Notes: generated by a model not told the origin, from the letters alone. A stretch of 31,855 bases of DNA from UBA2922 sp035352555 (GCA_035352555.1 DAOPXW010000019.1:1-31855); one strand, 5' to 3'; shown: positions 15,500-23,566, counted from the first letter of the stretch. Program-made: numbers and translations.

Positions 15500-15525
15500 C
15501 GCTTTTCACGCCGAAACTAAAAGCG
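15500..15525 (+). other. Hairpin in the era-yqzL intergenic gap
   Basis: A 7-bp perfect stem CGCTTTT (15500-15506) / AAAAGCG (15519-15525) with a 12-base loop lies in the gap after era, directly before the yqzL-type ribosome-binding site (GAGGTGG at 15527-15533). No T-run follows, so it is not a classical terminator; it could be an RNA-processing or translation-control element. Function unknown. Confidence 0.35.
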
Positions 15526-15538
15526 TGAGGTGGTTTTA

Positions 15539-15682
15539 ATGACCGACGAACCTTTCTGGAACATTTTTACCGACACGGGCGACCCCCTGTGCTGGCTGAT
15601 GAGCAGGGCGGCGGATAAGACTTCCCCTCCCGCGGAGAACAAGGATCGGGCGGCGGAGGAGCCCTCCGCGCCCGCGGATTGA
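15539..15682 (+). CDS. YqzL-like small protein
   Basis: A 47-residue ORF starting at the ATG after GAGGTGG. Its N-terminal half, with FWNIFTDTGDPLCWLMSR, fits the YqzL pattern (aromatic, W-x-x-F, TG, then a short helix), and it occupies the same slot between era and recO as Bacillus yqzL. The C-terminal half is a Pro/Ala/Glu-rich tail of low complexity. Function is unknown in the family. Good ribosome-binding site, clear conserved core and conserved position argue that it is real despite its size. Confidence 0.72.
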   Translation: MTDEPFWNIFTDTGDPLCWLMSRAADKTSPPAENKDRAAEEPSAPAD

Positions 15683-15697
15683 AGGGCGGGTACATAG

Positions 15698-16444
15698 ATG
15701 TTCCGAACCACGAAGGGCCTCGTTGTGCGGGAGGTCCGCTATAAAGAGGCCGACCGCATCCTCACGGTGCTCACGGAATCCGACGGCAAGATGACGGTGA
15801 AGGCCAGGGGCGCGCTGCGCAAGGGCAGCAAGACCGCCGCGGCCACCCAGTTTCTATGCTGGTCGGAGCTGACGCTTTTTCAAAACAAAGGCAAGTGGAC
15901 GGTAAACGAGGCCTCCACCATCGAAGAATTCACGGGCCTGCGCGCGGACATTTCCGCGCTGGCGCTGGCCAGCTATTTTGCCGAAGCGCTGGAGGCCCTG
16001 ACGGAGGAGGACGTGCCCGACCCGGCTGTGCTGCAACTGGGGCTCAATTCCCTGTACGCGCTGTCCAACCGCCTCTACCCGCCCGCCCAGATCAAGGCCG
16101 CCTTTGAAACGCGGCTGATGGTGCTGTCGGGCTATGAGCCCGACCTCTCGGGCTGCGCCGTGTGCGGCGCGGAGATGCCGGCCGAGCCGCTTTTCTCCGT
16201 GGAAAACGGCGTGGTGTGCTGCGCCGGATGCCGCAAGGCCGGGGCGGGGGAGACCGTCCGCCTCACGCCCGCCGCGTTTTTGGCGCTGCGGTATTACTGC
16301 CGCGCCGACGCGAAAAGGCTCTTTTCCTTCCCCATCGCGGGGGAGGACGCGGATAAGCTGTCCGCCGCCGCCGAATGCTATTTCCTCCGTCAGACGGAGC
16401 GGCGCTTCGGGACGCTGGACTATTGGAAAAAAATTAAGGATTGA
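15698..16444 (+). CDS. recO: DNA repair protein RecO
   Basis: Recombination mediator that, with RecR, loads RecA onto SSB-coated single-stranded DNA and anneals strands. An N-terminal OB fold (about 1-80, beginning TKGLVVREVRYKEADRIL) is followed by a helical domain with an intact zinc finger: C153-x-x-C156 and C175-x-x-C178. Length (248) is usual. The SD-like GGGCGGG lies eight bases before the ATG, 15 bases after the YqzL-like stop. It is followed within three bases by mutS2. Confidence 0.95.
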   Translation: MFRTTKGLVVREVRYKEADRILTVLTESDGKMTVKARGALRKGSKTAAATQFLCWSELTLFQNKGKWTVNEASTIEEFTGLRADISALALASYFAEALEALTEEDVPDPAVLQLGLNSLYALSNRLYPPAQIKAAFETRLMVLSGYEPDLSGCAVCGAEMPAEPLFSVENGVVCCAGCRKAGAGETVRLTPAAFLALRYYCRADAKRLFSFPIAGEDADKLSAAAECYFLRQTERRFGTLDYWKKIKD

Positions 16445-16447
16445 ATC

Positions 16448-18829
16448 ATGACGACAAATTCCGAACTGTGTGAAAAATCCATGCGCACGCTGGAGCTGCC
16501 CGCCGTACTGGCCATGCTCTCCGCCGAGTGCGTCAGCACCGCGGCCAAAGAGAGCGCCGCGTCGCTGGCTCCCGCCGCGGAGCGGGCGGAGGTGCAGCGC
16601 CGGCTGGACGAGACCAGCGCCGCCAAGACCATGATGGTGGTGCGGGGCAGCCCGTCCTTTTCCGGGGTGCGGGACGTGCGCGCCTCTCTGGCCCGCGCCG
16701 ATCTGGGCGGCAGCCTGAACACCCGGGAGCTGCTGGACATCGCGGGGGTGCTGCAATGCGCCCGGCTGGTGCGCGGCTACCTTGCGGACGACACCGTGGG
16801 ACACACCTGCATCGACCCTCTGTTTTCGGCGCTGCGGGCCAATAAATTTCTGGAAGAAAAGATCGGTACCTCCATTGTTGGAGAGGATGAGATTGCCGAC
16901 GCCGCCTCTCCGGAGCTGGCGGACCTCCGGCGCAGGATGCGGGCCGCGGCCTCCCGGGCGCGGGAGGCGCTGAACAGGATTATCTCCTCCCCGGGCTCCG
17001 CCAAGGCCATGCAGGAGCCGATCATCACCATGCGCTCCGACCGCTATGTGGTGCCCATCAAGGCCGAACACAAAAACGAGGTGCCCGGCCTTGTCCACGA
17101 CGTGTCCTCCACCGGGGCCACGCTGTTCATCGAGCCCATGGGCGCCGTGAAGGCCAACAACGAGCTGCGGGAGCTGGCCGCCAAGGAAAAACTGGAGATC
17201 GAGCGCATTCTGGCCGAGCTCTCCGCCGACTGCGCCGAGCGCCGGGACGATATTGATTCCGACTTTGAGATGCTCACCCGGCTGGATCTGATCTTTGCCA
17301 AGGCCAAGCTCTCCTACAAGCTGGACTGCCAGGCCCCGTCCCTGTCGGACAGGGGCGTGCTGCTGCACCGTGCGCGGCATCCGCTGCTGGCCAGGGCCAC
17401 GGCGGTGCCCATCGACGTGGAGCTGGGCGACGAGTTCGACACGCTGGTCATCACCGGCCCCAATACCGGCGGCAAGACCGTCACCCTCAAGACCATCGGC
17501 CTTTTGTGCCTCATGGCCCGCTGCGGGCTGCACATCCCCGCGGCCGACGGCAGCAGCGTGTGCGTGTTTGACCATATTCTGGCCGACATCGGCGACGAGC
17601 AGAGCATCGAGCAAAACCTTTCTACCTTCTCCTCCCACATGACCAACACCGTGGGCATCCTGCGGGAATGCGGCCCCGGCTCACTGCTGCTGTTCGACGA
17701 ACTGGGCGCGGGTACCGACCCCACCGAGGGCGCGGCTCTGGCCATCTCCATCATCGAGCACGCCCGGGCCTCGGGCGCGGTCATCGCCGCCACTACCCAC
17801 TACGCGGAACTGAAGGTCTATGCCACGGAGCAGCCGGGGGTGCAGAACGCCTCCTGCGAATTCGACGTGGAGACCCTGCGGCCCACCTACCGCCTGCTGG
17901 TGGGCATTCCGGGAAAATCCAACGCCTTCGCCATCTCCGCCCGGCTGGGGCTGGACGAGACCGTCATCGAGGACGCCAAAAAGCGCATCGGCGTGGAGAG
18001 CGCCAGCTTTGAGGCCACTATCGAGAAGCTGGAGCAGACCCGCCTGATGCTGGAGCGGGAGCGGGACGCTGTGTCCAAAAAGCTGCGGGAGGCGGAGGAT
18101 AACGCCAAAAAGTCCGCCATGCTTAAGGCGGAGCTCTCGGTGCGGCTGGACAAAGCCAACGAAAAAAGCCGCCGGGAGGCGGAGCAGATCATCGCCGGCG
18201 CCCGGCGCACGGCGGAGGAGACCTTTGCCGAGCTGGACGAAATGCGCCGGGAGAGGAGCGAAGCGGAGGACGCCGCCGCGGTGAACGCCGCGAGGAGCGA
18301 ACTGCGGCGGAAGCTCAACGAATCGGAAGAAAAATTCGGCGCCGCCCCCAGAGAACCGGCGGAGGATAAGACCTCCGCCCGCCCGGTGAAGGCCGGGGAC
18401 GTGGTGCAGATCAAGTCCATGGGCGTGAAGGCCACGGTGATCTCCGTGTCGCCGGATCGCACACTGTCGCTGCGGGCGGGCATCATGAACGTTACCGCCC
18501 AGGAGGGGGAGGTCTATCTGCTGGAGGGGGAGAAAGCGCCGGCGGCGAAGACCGTGTCCAGGAGCAGCCGCCAGCTCCATGCCGCGGTCCCCGCGGAGAT
18601 CGACCTGCGGGGCATGGACGCGCTGGAGGCCGTCATGGCGGCGGAGCGGTATCTGGACACGGCCGTCATGGGTAAACTCTCCACAGTGACACTCATCCAC
18701 GGCAAGGGCACCGGCGTGCTGCGCAAGGCGGTGCAGGATATGCTAAAAAAGAACAAGGCTGTCAAGTCCTTCCGGCTGGGCAACTACGGCGAGGGCGAAA
18801 CCGGCGTTACTATCGTCGAACTGAAATAA
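16448..18829 (+). CDS. mutS2: MutS2 ATPase with Smr domain
   Basis: A 793-residue MutS2. The core and clamp regions lead to the ABC-type ATPase with Walker A GPNTGGKT (337-344) and Walker B DELGAGTDPTEG starting at D417-E418. A long charged coiled coil (about 515-640) follows, and finally an Smr domain (about 716-793) with IDLRG (718-722) and HGKGTG (751-756). It lacks the mismatch-recognition domain of MutS1. Proposed roles in the family are suppression of recombination and, in Bacillus, sensing of collided ribosomes. The start is three bases after recO. No terminator is visible after the gene; the next 140 bases hold the HPr promoter and leader. Confidence 0.96.
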   Translation: MTTNSELCEKSMRTLELPAVLAMLSAECVSTAAKESAASLAPAAERAEVQRRLDETSAAKTMMVVRGSPSFSGVRDVRASLARADLGGSLNTRELLDIAGVLQCARLVRGYLADDTVGHTCIDPLFSALRANKFLEEKIGTSIVGEDEIADAASPELADLRRRMRAAASRAREALNRIISSPGSAKAMQEPIITMRSDRYVVPIKAEHKNEVPGLVHDVSSTGATLFIEPMGAVKANNELRELAAKEKLEIERILAELSADCAERRDDIDSDFEMLTRLDLIFAKAKLSYKLDCQAPSLSDRGVLLHRARHPLLARATAVPIDVELGDEFDTLVITGPNTGGKTVTLKTIGLLCLMARCGLHIPAADGSSVCVFDHILADIGDEQSIEQNLSTFSSHMTNTVGILRECGPGSLLLFDELGAGTDPTEGAALAISIIEHARASGAVIAATTHYAELKVYATEQPGVQNASCEFDVETLRPTYRLLVGIPGKSNAFAISARLGLDETVIEDAKKRIGVESASFEATIEKLEQTRLMLERERDAVSKKLREAEDNAKKSAMLKAELSVRLDKANEKSRREAEQIIAGARRTAEETFAELDEMRRERSEAEDAAAVNAARSELRRKLNESEEKFGAAPREPAEDKTSARPVKAGDVVQIKSMGVKATVISVSPDRTLSLRAGIMNVTAQEGEVYLLEGEKAPAAKTVSRSSRQLHAAVPAEIDLRGMDALEAVMAAERYLDTAVMGKLSTVTLIHGKGTGVLRKAVQDMLKKNKAVKSFRLGNYGEGETGVTIVELK

Positions 18830-18886
18830 AAATGCCCCGGTCCAAAGGCTCAATCATGTGTAAATCAACAAATCGCACAAAAACAA

Positions 18887-18915
18887 TTGACGGTTTTTCA
18901 TTTTTTTGCTAAATT
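18887..18915 (+). promoter_or_regulatory. Sigma-A-type promoter for the HPr gene
   Basis: TTGACG (18887-18892), a T-rich 17-bp spacer and TAAATT (18910-18915), with TG at 18907-18908 forming an extended -10, within an AT-rich gap. The predicted leader is about 50 bases, and GGGAGTGG (18958-18965) serves as ribosome-binding site. I see no clear catabolite-response element in the gap. Confidence 0.68.
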
Positions 18916-18970
18916 AGGAGTACTGAAATAGACCAACTGTGTCCAACATTATGATTTGGGAGTGGCGAGT

Positions 18971-19234
18971 ATGAAAACAAAAGAAGTAGTCATTAATAAC
19001 CAGGTAGGTCTCCACGCGAGACCCGCAACTTTCTTTATTCAGAAAGCCAACGAGTTCAAGAGCGGCATCTGGATCGAGAAGGACGACAGACGCGTCAACG
19101 CCAAGAGCTTGCTGGGCGTCCTGTCCCTCGGCATCGTCAAGGGCACCGCCATCAACATCATTGCCGACGGCGCAGATGAGGAAGAAGCCATTCGGACGCT
19201 TTCCGAACTCATTGACTCCGACTTTTCCGAGTGA
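18971..19234 (+). CDS. HPr family phosphocarrier protein
   Basis: An 87-residue PTS phosphocarrier. GLHARPA contains H15, the site phosphorylated by enzyme I, and AKSLLGVLSLGI contains S46, the regulatory serine phosphorylated by HPr kinase in Firmicutes. With H15 present it is HPr rather than Crh. The ATG at 18971 sits six bases after GGGAGTGG; an in-frame TTG at 18956 is rejected. The gene is alone between its own promoter and a strong hairpin, not beside an enzyme I gene, so it appears monocistronic. It could act mainly in regulation if PTS transporters are few in this organism. Confidence 0.93.
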   Translation: MKTKEVVINNQVGLHARPATFFIQKANEFKSGIWIEKDDRRVNAKSLLGVLSLGIVKGTAINIIADGADEEEAIRTLSELIDSDFSE

Positions 19235-19240
19235 TAGAAA
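19212..19240 (+). promoter_or_regulatory. Possible promoter at the 3' end of the HPr gene, facing the EamA gene
   Basis: TTGACT (19212-19217), 17 bases, then TG-A-TAGAAA (-10 at 19235-19240) overlap the last codons and stop of the HPr gene. Transcripts from here would carry the hairpin at 19254-19278 in their leader. The -35 partly encodes Ile-Asp, so coincidence is possible. Confidence 0.33.
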
Positions 19241-19253
19241 ACGAACAGAGACT

Positions 19254-19284
19254 AAGGGCGTGTATTTTACACGCCCTTGTTTTA
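19254..19284 (+). terminator. Rho-independent terminator after the HPr gene
   Basis: An 11-bp perfect stem, AAGGGCGTGTA (19254-19264) and its complement (19268-19278), with a TTT loop, is followed by a T-rich tract to 19284. It ends two bases before the ribosome-binding site of the next gene, so it may act as an attenuator for the downstream operon as well as ending the HPr transcript. Confidence 0.78.
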
Positions 19285-19296
19285 TAAGGACAGAAT

Positions 19297-20169
19297 ATGG
19301 AAAACATAGAACGAAAGAAGAACATCGCCATTCTGGAGGTCCTGTTGTGTGCCGCCCTGTGGAGCACGGCGGGCATTTTTATCAAGCTGCTCCCCTGGAA
19401 CAGCTTCGTCATCTCCGGGGTGCGCAGCGCCATCGCGGGCACGGTGGTGTTCGTCTATATGCGCGTCCGGCGCTATCCCTTCGCCGTCAACAGGCACAGC
19501 CTCTTTTCCGCGGTGACTCTCTGCGGCACCATGATCCTGTTTGTGACGGCCAACAAGCTCACCACGGCGGCCAACGCCATTGTGCTGCAATTTACCTCTC
19601 CGGTGTTCATCATGCTCATCTCGGCGCTGTTTCTCGGCACGCGCTTTTCCAAGGCCGACATCCTCGCGGTGGCGGTGACCATGGGCGGGATCTCGCTGTT
19701 CTTTTTCGAAAAGCTGGGCAGCGGCGGCCTGCTGGGAAATTTCTTGGCGCTGGGCGCTGGCCTGAGCTTCGGCTGCTACTATATCAGTCTGGATCAGTGC
19801 CCGGAAAACGAGCGCCTCAGCGGTATCGTCATTGCCAATCTGCTCACTGCGCTGGTGGGTGTCCCGTTCCTGTTCACCACGCACCCGGCGCTGTCCGGCG
19901 CGCCGCTGCTGTATATCGTCCTGCTGGGCGTGTTCCAGCTGGGCATCCCTTACGCGCTGCTGGCCGCGGGCAGCGAATATTGCCCGCCGCTGGCCTGCTC
20001 GCTGCTGGGGGCGCTGGAGCCGCTGCTGAATCCCGTGTGGGTGTTCCTTTTCGACGGCGAGGCCCCCGGCCCATTCGCGCTGATCGGCGGCGCTGTCGTC
20101 ATTGCCACCATCACCGTCTGGTGCGTCTACAAAGATAGAAAAGCGAAAGCGGAGGCGGCGGTGCAATGA
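19297..20169 (+). CDS. EamA/DMT-family transporter
   Basis: A 290-residue membrane protein with about ten hydrophobic helices arranged as two EamA repeats (roughly 12-140 and 155-282), the drug/metabolite transporter layout. Family members export or import amino acids, nucleosides or other metabolites; nothing here fixes the substrate. AAGGA at 19286-19290 sets the start and directly follows a terminator hairpin. The stop overlaps the uvrC start as ATGA, so it is the first gene of the uvrC-rsmD-coaD block. Confidence 0.9.
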   Translation: MENIERKKNIAILEVLLCAALWSTAGIFIKLLPWNSFVISGVRSAIAGTVVFVYMRVRRYPFAVNRHSLFSAVTLCGTMILFVTANKLTTAANAIVLQFTSPVFIMLISALFLGTRFSKADILAVAVTMGGISLFFFEKLGSGGLLGNFLALGAGLSFGCYYISLDQCPENERLSGIVIANLLTALVGVPFLFTTHPALSGAPLLYIVLLGVFQLGIPYALLAAGSEYCPPLACSLLGALEPLLNPVWVFLFDGEAPGPFALIGGAVVIATITVWCVYKDRKAKAEAAVQ

Positions 20170-21989
20170 CGGCCAGAATACCGGAGCTCGCCCAAAAAGC
20201 CAATAATCTGCCCCTGCTGCCCGGCGTGTATATCATGCTGGACGAAAAGGGCGAGGTCATCTATGTCGGCAAGGCCAAAAAGCTGAAAAACCGCGTGTCC
20301 AGCTATTTCCACGGCGAGCACCTGCCCAAGGTGGCCGCCATGGTGGAGAAAGTGGCGGATTTCAGCGTCATTGTGGCCAATTCCGAATTCGAAGCCCTGG
20401 TGCTGGAAAACTCACTGATCAAGCGCCACCAGCCGCATTACAACATCCTCCTCAAGGACGACAAGGGCTACCCCTTCATCCGGCTGGATACCGCCGCCGA
20501 GTATCCCTCGTTTTCCATCGTTCATGCCGCCCTGAAGGACGGGGCCCGCTACTTCGGCCCCTACGGCGGCCGGGGCGTGACCGCCGAGATCATCGACACT
20601 ATTTCCAAGACCCTGCGCCTGCCCACCTGCGCCCGCAAATTTCCCCGGGACGTGGGGAAAGGCAGACCCTGTTTGAATTACCACATGGGCGCCTGCGCGG
20701 GCTGGTGCCTCAAAAGCGCCGACCCGGCGGAGTACCGGGAGACGATCCGTCAGGCCGAGCTGATTTTGGACGGCAGGACGGCGGAGCTCACGGAAAGCCT
20801 CACCGCCCGGATGGACGAGGCCGCCGAGAGCCTCCGCTTTGAGGCCGCCGCGGAATTCCGGGACCGGGTGCGGGCCATCGAGGGCCTGTCCAACCGCCAG
20901 CGGGTCATCTCCACCGCTTTTGCCGATACCGACGCCGTGGGCTTCTGCCGGGGCGCGAAAAGCTGCTTCACCGTGCTGCACTTCATCAACGGCGATCTAG
21001 CCGGCAAGGACTTTGAGCTCATCGCCGAGCCGCTGGAGGACGATGCCGGGGCCGTGTCCGATCTGGTGCGTCAATATTATGTCAACCGAAACGCCTGGCC
21101 CCGGACCATCCTTCTGCCCTGCGATATCGAGGACGGGGAGGAACTGGCCCGGCTGCTGACCGAGACTGCGGGGCGCAGGGTGTCCGTGGAGACCCCCCAA
21201 CGGGGGGAGCGGGCCCGGCTGACCGAGACGGCGGCCATGAACGCCCGGGAAGAGTGCCTGCGTTTTACCACGGCCCAGCAGCGGCGGAGCAAGTCGCTGG
21301 AAAAGCTGCAAAAAGCGCTGGAACTGGAGACTTCCCCCCGGCGGATCGAGGCTTTTGACGTATCAAACCTGGGCGATACCGGCATTGTGGCGGCGATGAC
21401 CGTCCATGTGGACGGCAAGCCGCTGAAGCGCGACTACCGCAAGTTTCGCATCCGGGAGCTGGAGATCCGGGACGATTACGCCAGTATGCGGCAGGCGGTG
21501 GAGCGCCGTTTCCGCCGCTATCTGGAAGGGGACGAGCGTTTCGCCCCACTGCCCGATCTGCTGCTGATCGACGGCGGCGCCGCCCACGCCGCGGCCGCGG
21601 CGGAGGTGCTGACTGAGCTGGGGCTGTGCGGCGTGCCGGTGTGGGGCATGGTCAAGGACGACCGCCATCGCACCCGGGCCCTGGTGGGGCCGGACGGGCG
21701 CGAGACGGGCATCAGCGCCGATCCGGGCCTGTTCGCGCTGATCGGCGGCATTCAGGAGGAAACCCACCGCTTTGCCATCGAGTATCAGCGTGCCCTGCGG
21801 ATGGAAAACATCGGCTCCGAGCTGGACAGGATCAGCGGGGTGGGGGATAAGCGGCGGGGCGAACTGCTGAAGCAGTTCAAGACCATCAAAGCCATCAAAG
21901 CCGCAAGCGTCGAGGAGCTGTGCGCCGTGGTGCCGAAAAACACGGCCAGAGCCGTCTATGATTTTTACCATACGGAGGACAGAGAATGA
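20166..21989 (+). CDS. uvrC: Excinuclease ABC subunit C
   Basis: Makes the dual incisions in UvrABC nucleotide excision repair. The N-terminal GIY-YIG nuclease has G20-V-Y and Y33-V-G with R43. Four cysteines (C155, C169, C177, C181) match the iron-sulfur cluster ligands described for UvrC. A UVR domain (about 197-247) for UvrB binding precedes the RNase H-like endonuclease half, which starts near RIEAFDVSNLGD and contains LLLIDGG. A C-terminal helix-hairpin-helix pair spans about 552-602. The 607-residue length is normal. GGAGG lies 10 bases before the ATG. The gene overlaps both neighbours by ATGA. Confidence 0.97.
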   Translation: MTARIPELAQKANNLPLLPGVYIMLDEKGEVIYVGKAKKLKNRVSSYFHGEHLPKVAAMVEKVADFSVIVANSEFEALVLENSLIKRHQPHYNILLKDDKGYPFIRLDTAAEYPSFSIVHAALKDGARYFGPYGGRGVTAEIIDTISKTLRLPTCARKFPRDVGKGRPCLNYHMGACAGWCLKSADPAEYRETIRQAELILDGRTAELTESLTARMDEAAESLRFEAAAEFRDRVRAIEGLSNRQRVISTAFADTDAVGFCRGAKSCFTVLHFINGDLAGKDFELIAEPLEDDAGAVSDLVRQYYVNRNAWPRTILLPCDIEDGEELARLLTETAGRRVSVETPQRGERARLTETAAMNAREECLRFTTAQQRRSKSLEKLQKALELETSPRRIEAFDVSNLGDTGIVAAMTVHVDGKPLKRDYRKFRIRELEIRDDYASMRQAVERRFRRYLEGDERFAPLPDLLLIDGGAAHAAAAAEVLTELGLCGVPVWGMVKDDRHRTRALVGPDGRETGISADPGLFALIGGIQEETHRFAIEYQRALRMENIGSELDRISGVGDKRRGELLKQFKTIKAIKAASVEELCAVVPKNTARAVYDFYHTEDRE

Positions 21990-22528
21990 GAGTCATCACA
22001 GGCACGGCCCGCGGCCGCAAGCTGAAGGCCCCGGAGAATTACGATATCCGGCCCACCACCGACGGGGTGAAGGAGGCCGTTTTCAACATCGTCCAGTTCG
22101 ATGTGGAGGGCCGCCGGGTGCTGGATCTGTTCGCGGGCACCGGCCAATTGGGCATCGAAGCCCTCAGCCGGGGTGCCAGGGAGTGCGTGTTCGTGGACAG
22201 CGACAAGACCGCCGCCGCCATCGTGCGGGACAATCTCAGGGCCTGCGCCCTGGCCGGACAGGTCTACCAGTCCGACGCCCTGAGCTATCTGGACGGCTGC
22301 GGAAAATTCGACCTGATTTTTCTTGATCCGCCCTATGATTCCGGGCTTTACGACGAAATCGTGCACAAAATCAATTTGGTTGACATATTATCCGATGGTG
22401 GTATAATAATTTGCGAAAGTCGGCGGGAAACGCCGATGCCGGCAGTTGCCGCGCCTTACTTCGCGGGCCGGGAGTACGTTTACGGCAAAGTGAAGATCAC
22501 AGTCTATCGCAGGGAGAACAGTATATGA
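21986..22528 (+). CDS. rsmD: 16S rRNA guanine-966 N2-methyltransferase RsmD
   Basis: A Rossmann-fold methyltransferase with the S-adenosylmethionine loop DLFAGTG (47-53) and catalytic DPPY (114-117), beginning MRVITGTARGRKL as expected. It methylates G966 of 16S rRNA. The start overlaps the uvrC stop and follows GGAGG at 21974-21978. The stretch encoding about residues 126-145 uses AT-rich codons (ata, tta, ata ata att) unlike the rest, because it contains a full-consensus promoter for coaD. Confidence 0.95.
   Translation: MRVITGTARGRKLKAPENYDIRPTTDGVKEAVFNIVQFDVEGRRVLDLFAGTGQLGIEALSRGARECVFVDSDKTAAAIVRDNLRACALAGQVYQSDALSYLDGCGKFDLIFLDPPYDSGLYDEIVHKINLVDILSDGGIIICESRRETPMPAVAAPYFAGREYVYGKVKITVYRRENSI
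22380..22407 (+). promoter_or_regulatory. Full-consensus sigma-A promoter inside rsmD, facing coaD
   Basis: TTGACA (22380-22385), a 16-bp spacer, then TATAAT (22402-22407), with TG at 22399-22400 giving an extended -10. Both hexamers are perfect matches. The predicted start near 22414 lies about 110 bases before the coaD ATG, and a small GGCG/CGCC-type hairpin (22421-22435) would be near the 5' end of the leader. The local switch to rare AT-rich codons supports selection for the promoter. Confidence 0.75.
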
Positions 22529-23025
22529 GCATCGCCATTTGCCCCGGCAGCTTTGACCCCATCACACTGGGTCATCTCAACATTATCCGCCGGACCTCCA
22601 GGATCTTCGACCAGGTGATCGTCTGCATCATGCTTAACTCCACCAAGACCCAGCCCATGTTTTCCATTGACGAGCGGGAAGATATGGTGCGCCGGGCCGT
22701 AAAGCGCTATCACAACGTGGAGGTGGACACCTTCGACGGACTGCTGGCCGAAGCCGCGCGGAAATACCCCGGGGCTGTTCTGGTCAAGGGGCTGCGTGCC
22801 ACCTCCGATTTTGAATACGAGTTCCAGATGAATCTCATCAACAAGAAGATCAATCCCCGGCTGGAAACCATGTTTCTCACCTCGGACGAGAAGTATACCT
22901 ACCTCAGCTCTTCGGTGGTGCGGGAAATGGCCCGTTACAACGGCGACCTCACCGGCCTTGTGCCAAACGAGATAATTGACGAGGTCATGGAAAAGGCGAA
23001 ATTTGGGAGGCGGAACGATGGATAA
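22525..23025 (+). CDS. coaD: Phosphopantetheine adenylyltransferase
   Basis: Catalyses the adenylation of 4'-phosphopantetheine to dephospho-CoA in coenzyme A synthesis. The nucleotidyltransferase motif T14-x-G16-H17 follows PGSFDP, and the second motif YLSSSVVR lies at 126-133. The 166-residue length is typical. The ATG at 22525 overlaps the rsmD stop (ATGA), with AGGGAG at 22511-22516. rsmD-coaD adjacency is widely conserved. It overlaps the next gene by eight bases. Confidence 0.97.
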   Translation: MSIAICPGSFDPITLGHLNIIRRTSRIFDQVIVCIMLNSTKTQPMFSIDEREDMVRRAVKRYHNVEVDTFDGLLAEAARKYPGAVLVKGLRATSDFEYEFQMNLINKKINPRLETMFLTSDEKYTYLSSSVVREMARYNGDLTGLVPNEIIDEVMEKAKFGRRNDG

Positions 23026-23566
23026 TGAAGTGATGGAACTGGTCGAGGCCCTGTACACCATGATATCCGAGGCCTGGGGCGTCCCCCTGGGCAATGACAA
23101 GTGCATCGTGGAGCGCGACAAGGCCCTGGAGATCCTTGACGAGATCAAGACCGCCATGCCCGTGGAGCTGGCCGAGGCAAAGCGGCTGGTCTCCGCCAGA
23201 GACGAGTTTATTTCCAACGCCAAACGCGAAGCCGAATCCGTGCGCAAGCTGGCCGAGGAAAAGGCCCGCAGCATGGTGGAGGAGCAGGAGGTCATCCGCG
23301 TGGCCCGCGCCCGCGCCAACGAGATGATGGCTTCCGCCCAGGCCAAATCCGATGAACTGAAGCGGCTGGCCGGCAAATATGCGGACGATGTGCTCCGTAC
23401 CACGGAGGAGACCGTCACCGCCGCTATGAATCAGGTCCACGCCCAGCGCGCCGCTTTCCGCAGCGTGGCCGGCGGCGTACTGCCCCAGGCGCAGCCCGCT
23501 CAGACCTCTTCCCGCGCACCGGAGGCCCGCATCACCACCCTGTCCTCCAAAGAACTGCGCGAGTAA
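23018..23566 (+). CDS. Coiled-coil protein resembling SepIVA/DivIVA-type proteins
   Basis: A 182-residue soluble protein. The N-terminal segment with GVPLGNDKCIVERD and EILDEIKTAMPVEL (about 21-50) is followed by a long charged coiled coil (about 50-155) containing AKREAESVRKLAEEKA, and a disordered Pro/Ala/Ser tail. From memory, this N-terminal pattern is shared with mycobacterial SepIVA, a DivIVA-type regulator of division and envelope growth, whose actinobacterial relatives can lie beside coaD. GGGAGG precedes the ATG, which overlaps the coaD stop. Automatic annotation might call it ATPase or ATP synthase subunit B because of the coiled coil; no ATP-binding motif is visible. Function here is inferred. 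Confidence 0.75.
   Translation: MDNEVMELVEALYTMISEAWGVPLGNDKCIVERDKALEILDEIKTAMPVELAEAKRLVSARDEFISNAKREAESVRKLAEEKARSMVEEQEVIRVARARANEMMASAQAKSDELKRLAGKYADDVLRTTEETVTAAMNQVHAQRAAFRSVAGGVLPQAQPAQTSSRAPEARITTLSSKELRE

Noticed and set aside
15500..15525. Terminator after era
   Set aside because: The stem is good but no T-run follows, and a ribosome-binding site comes directly after, so I list it only as a hairpin.
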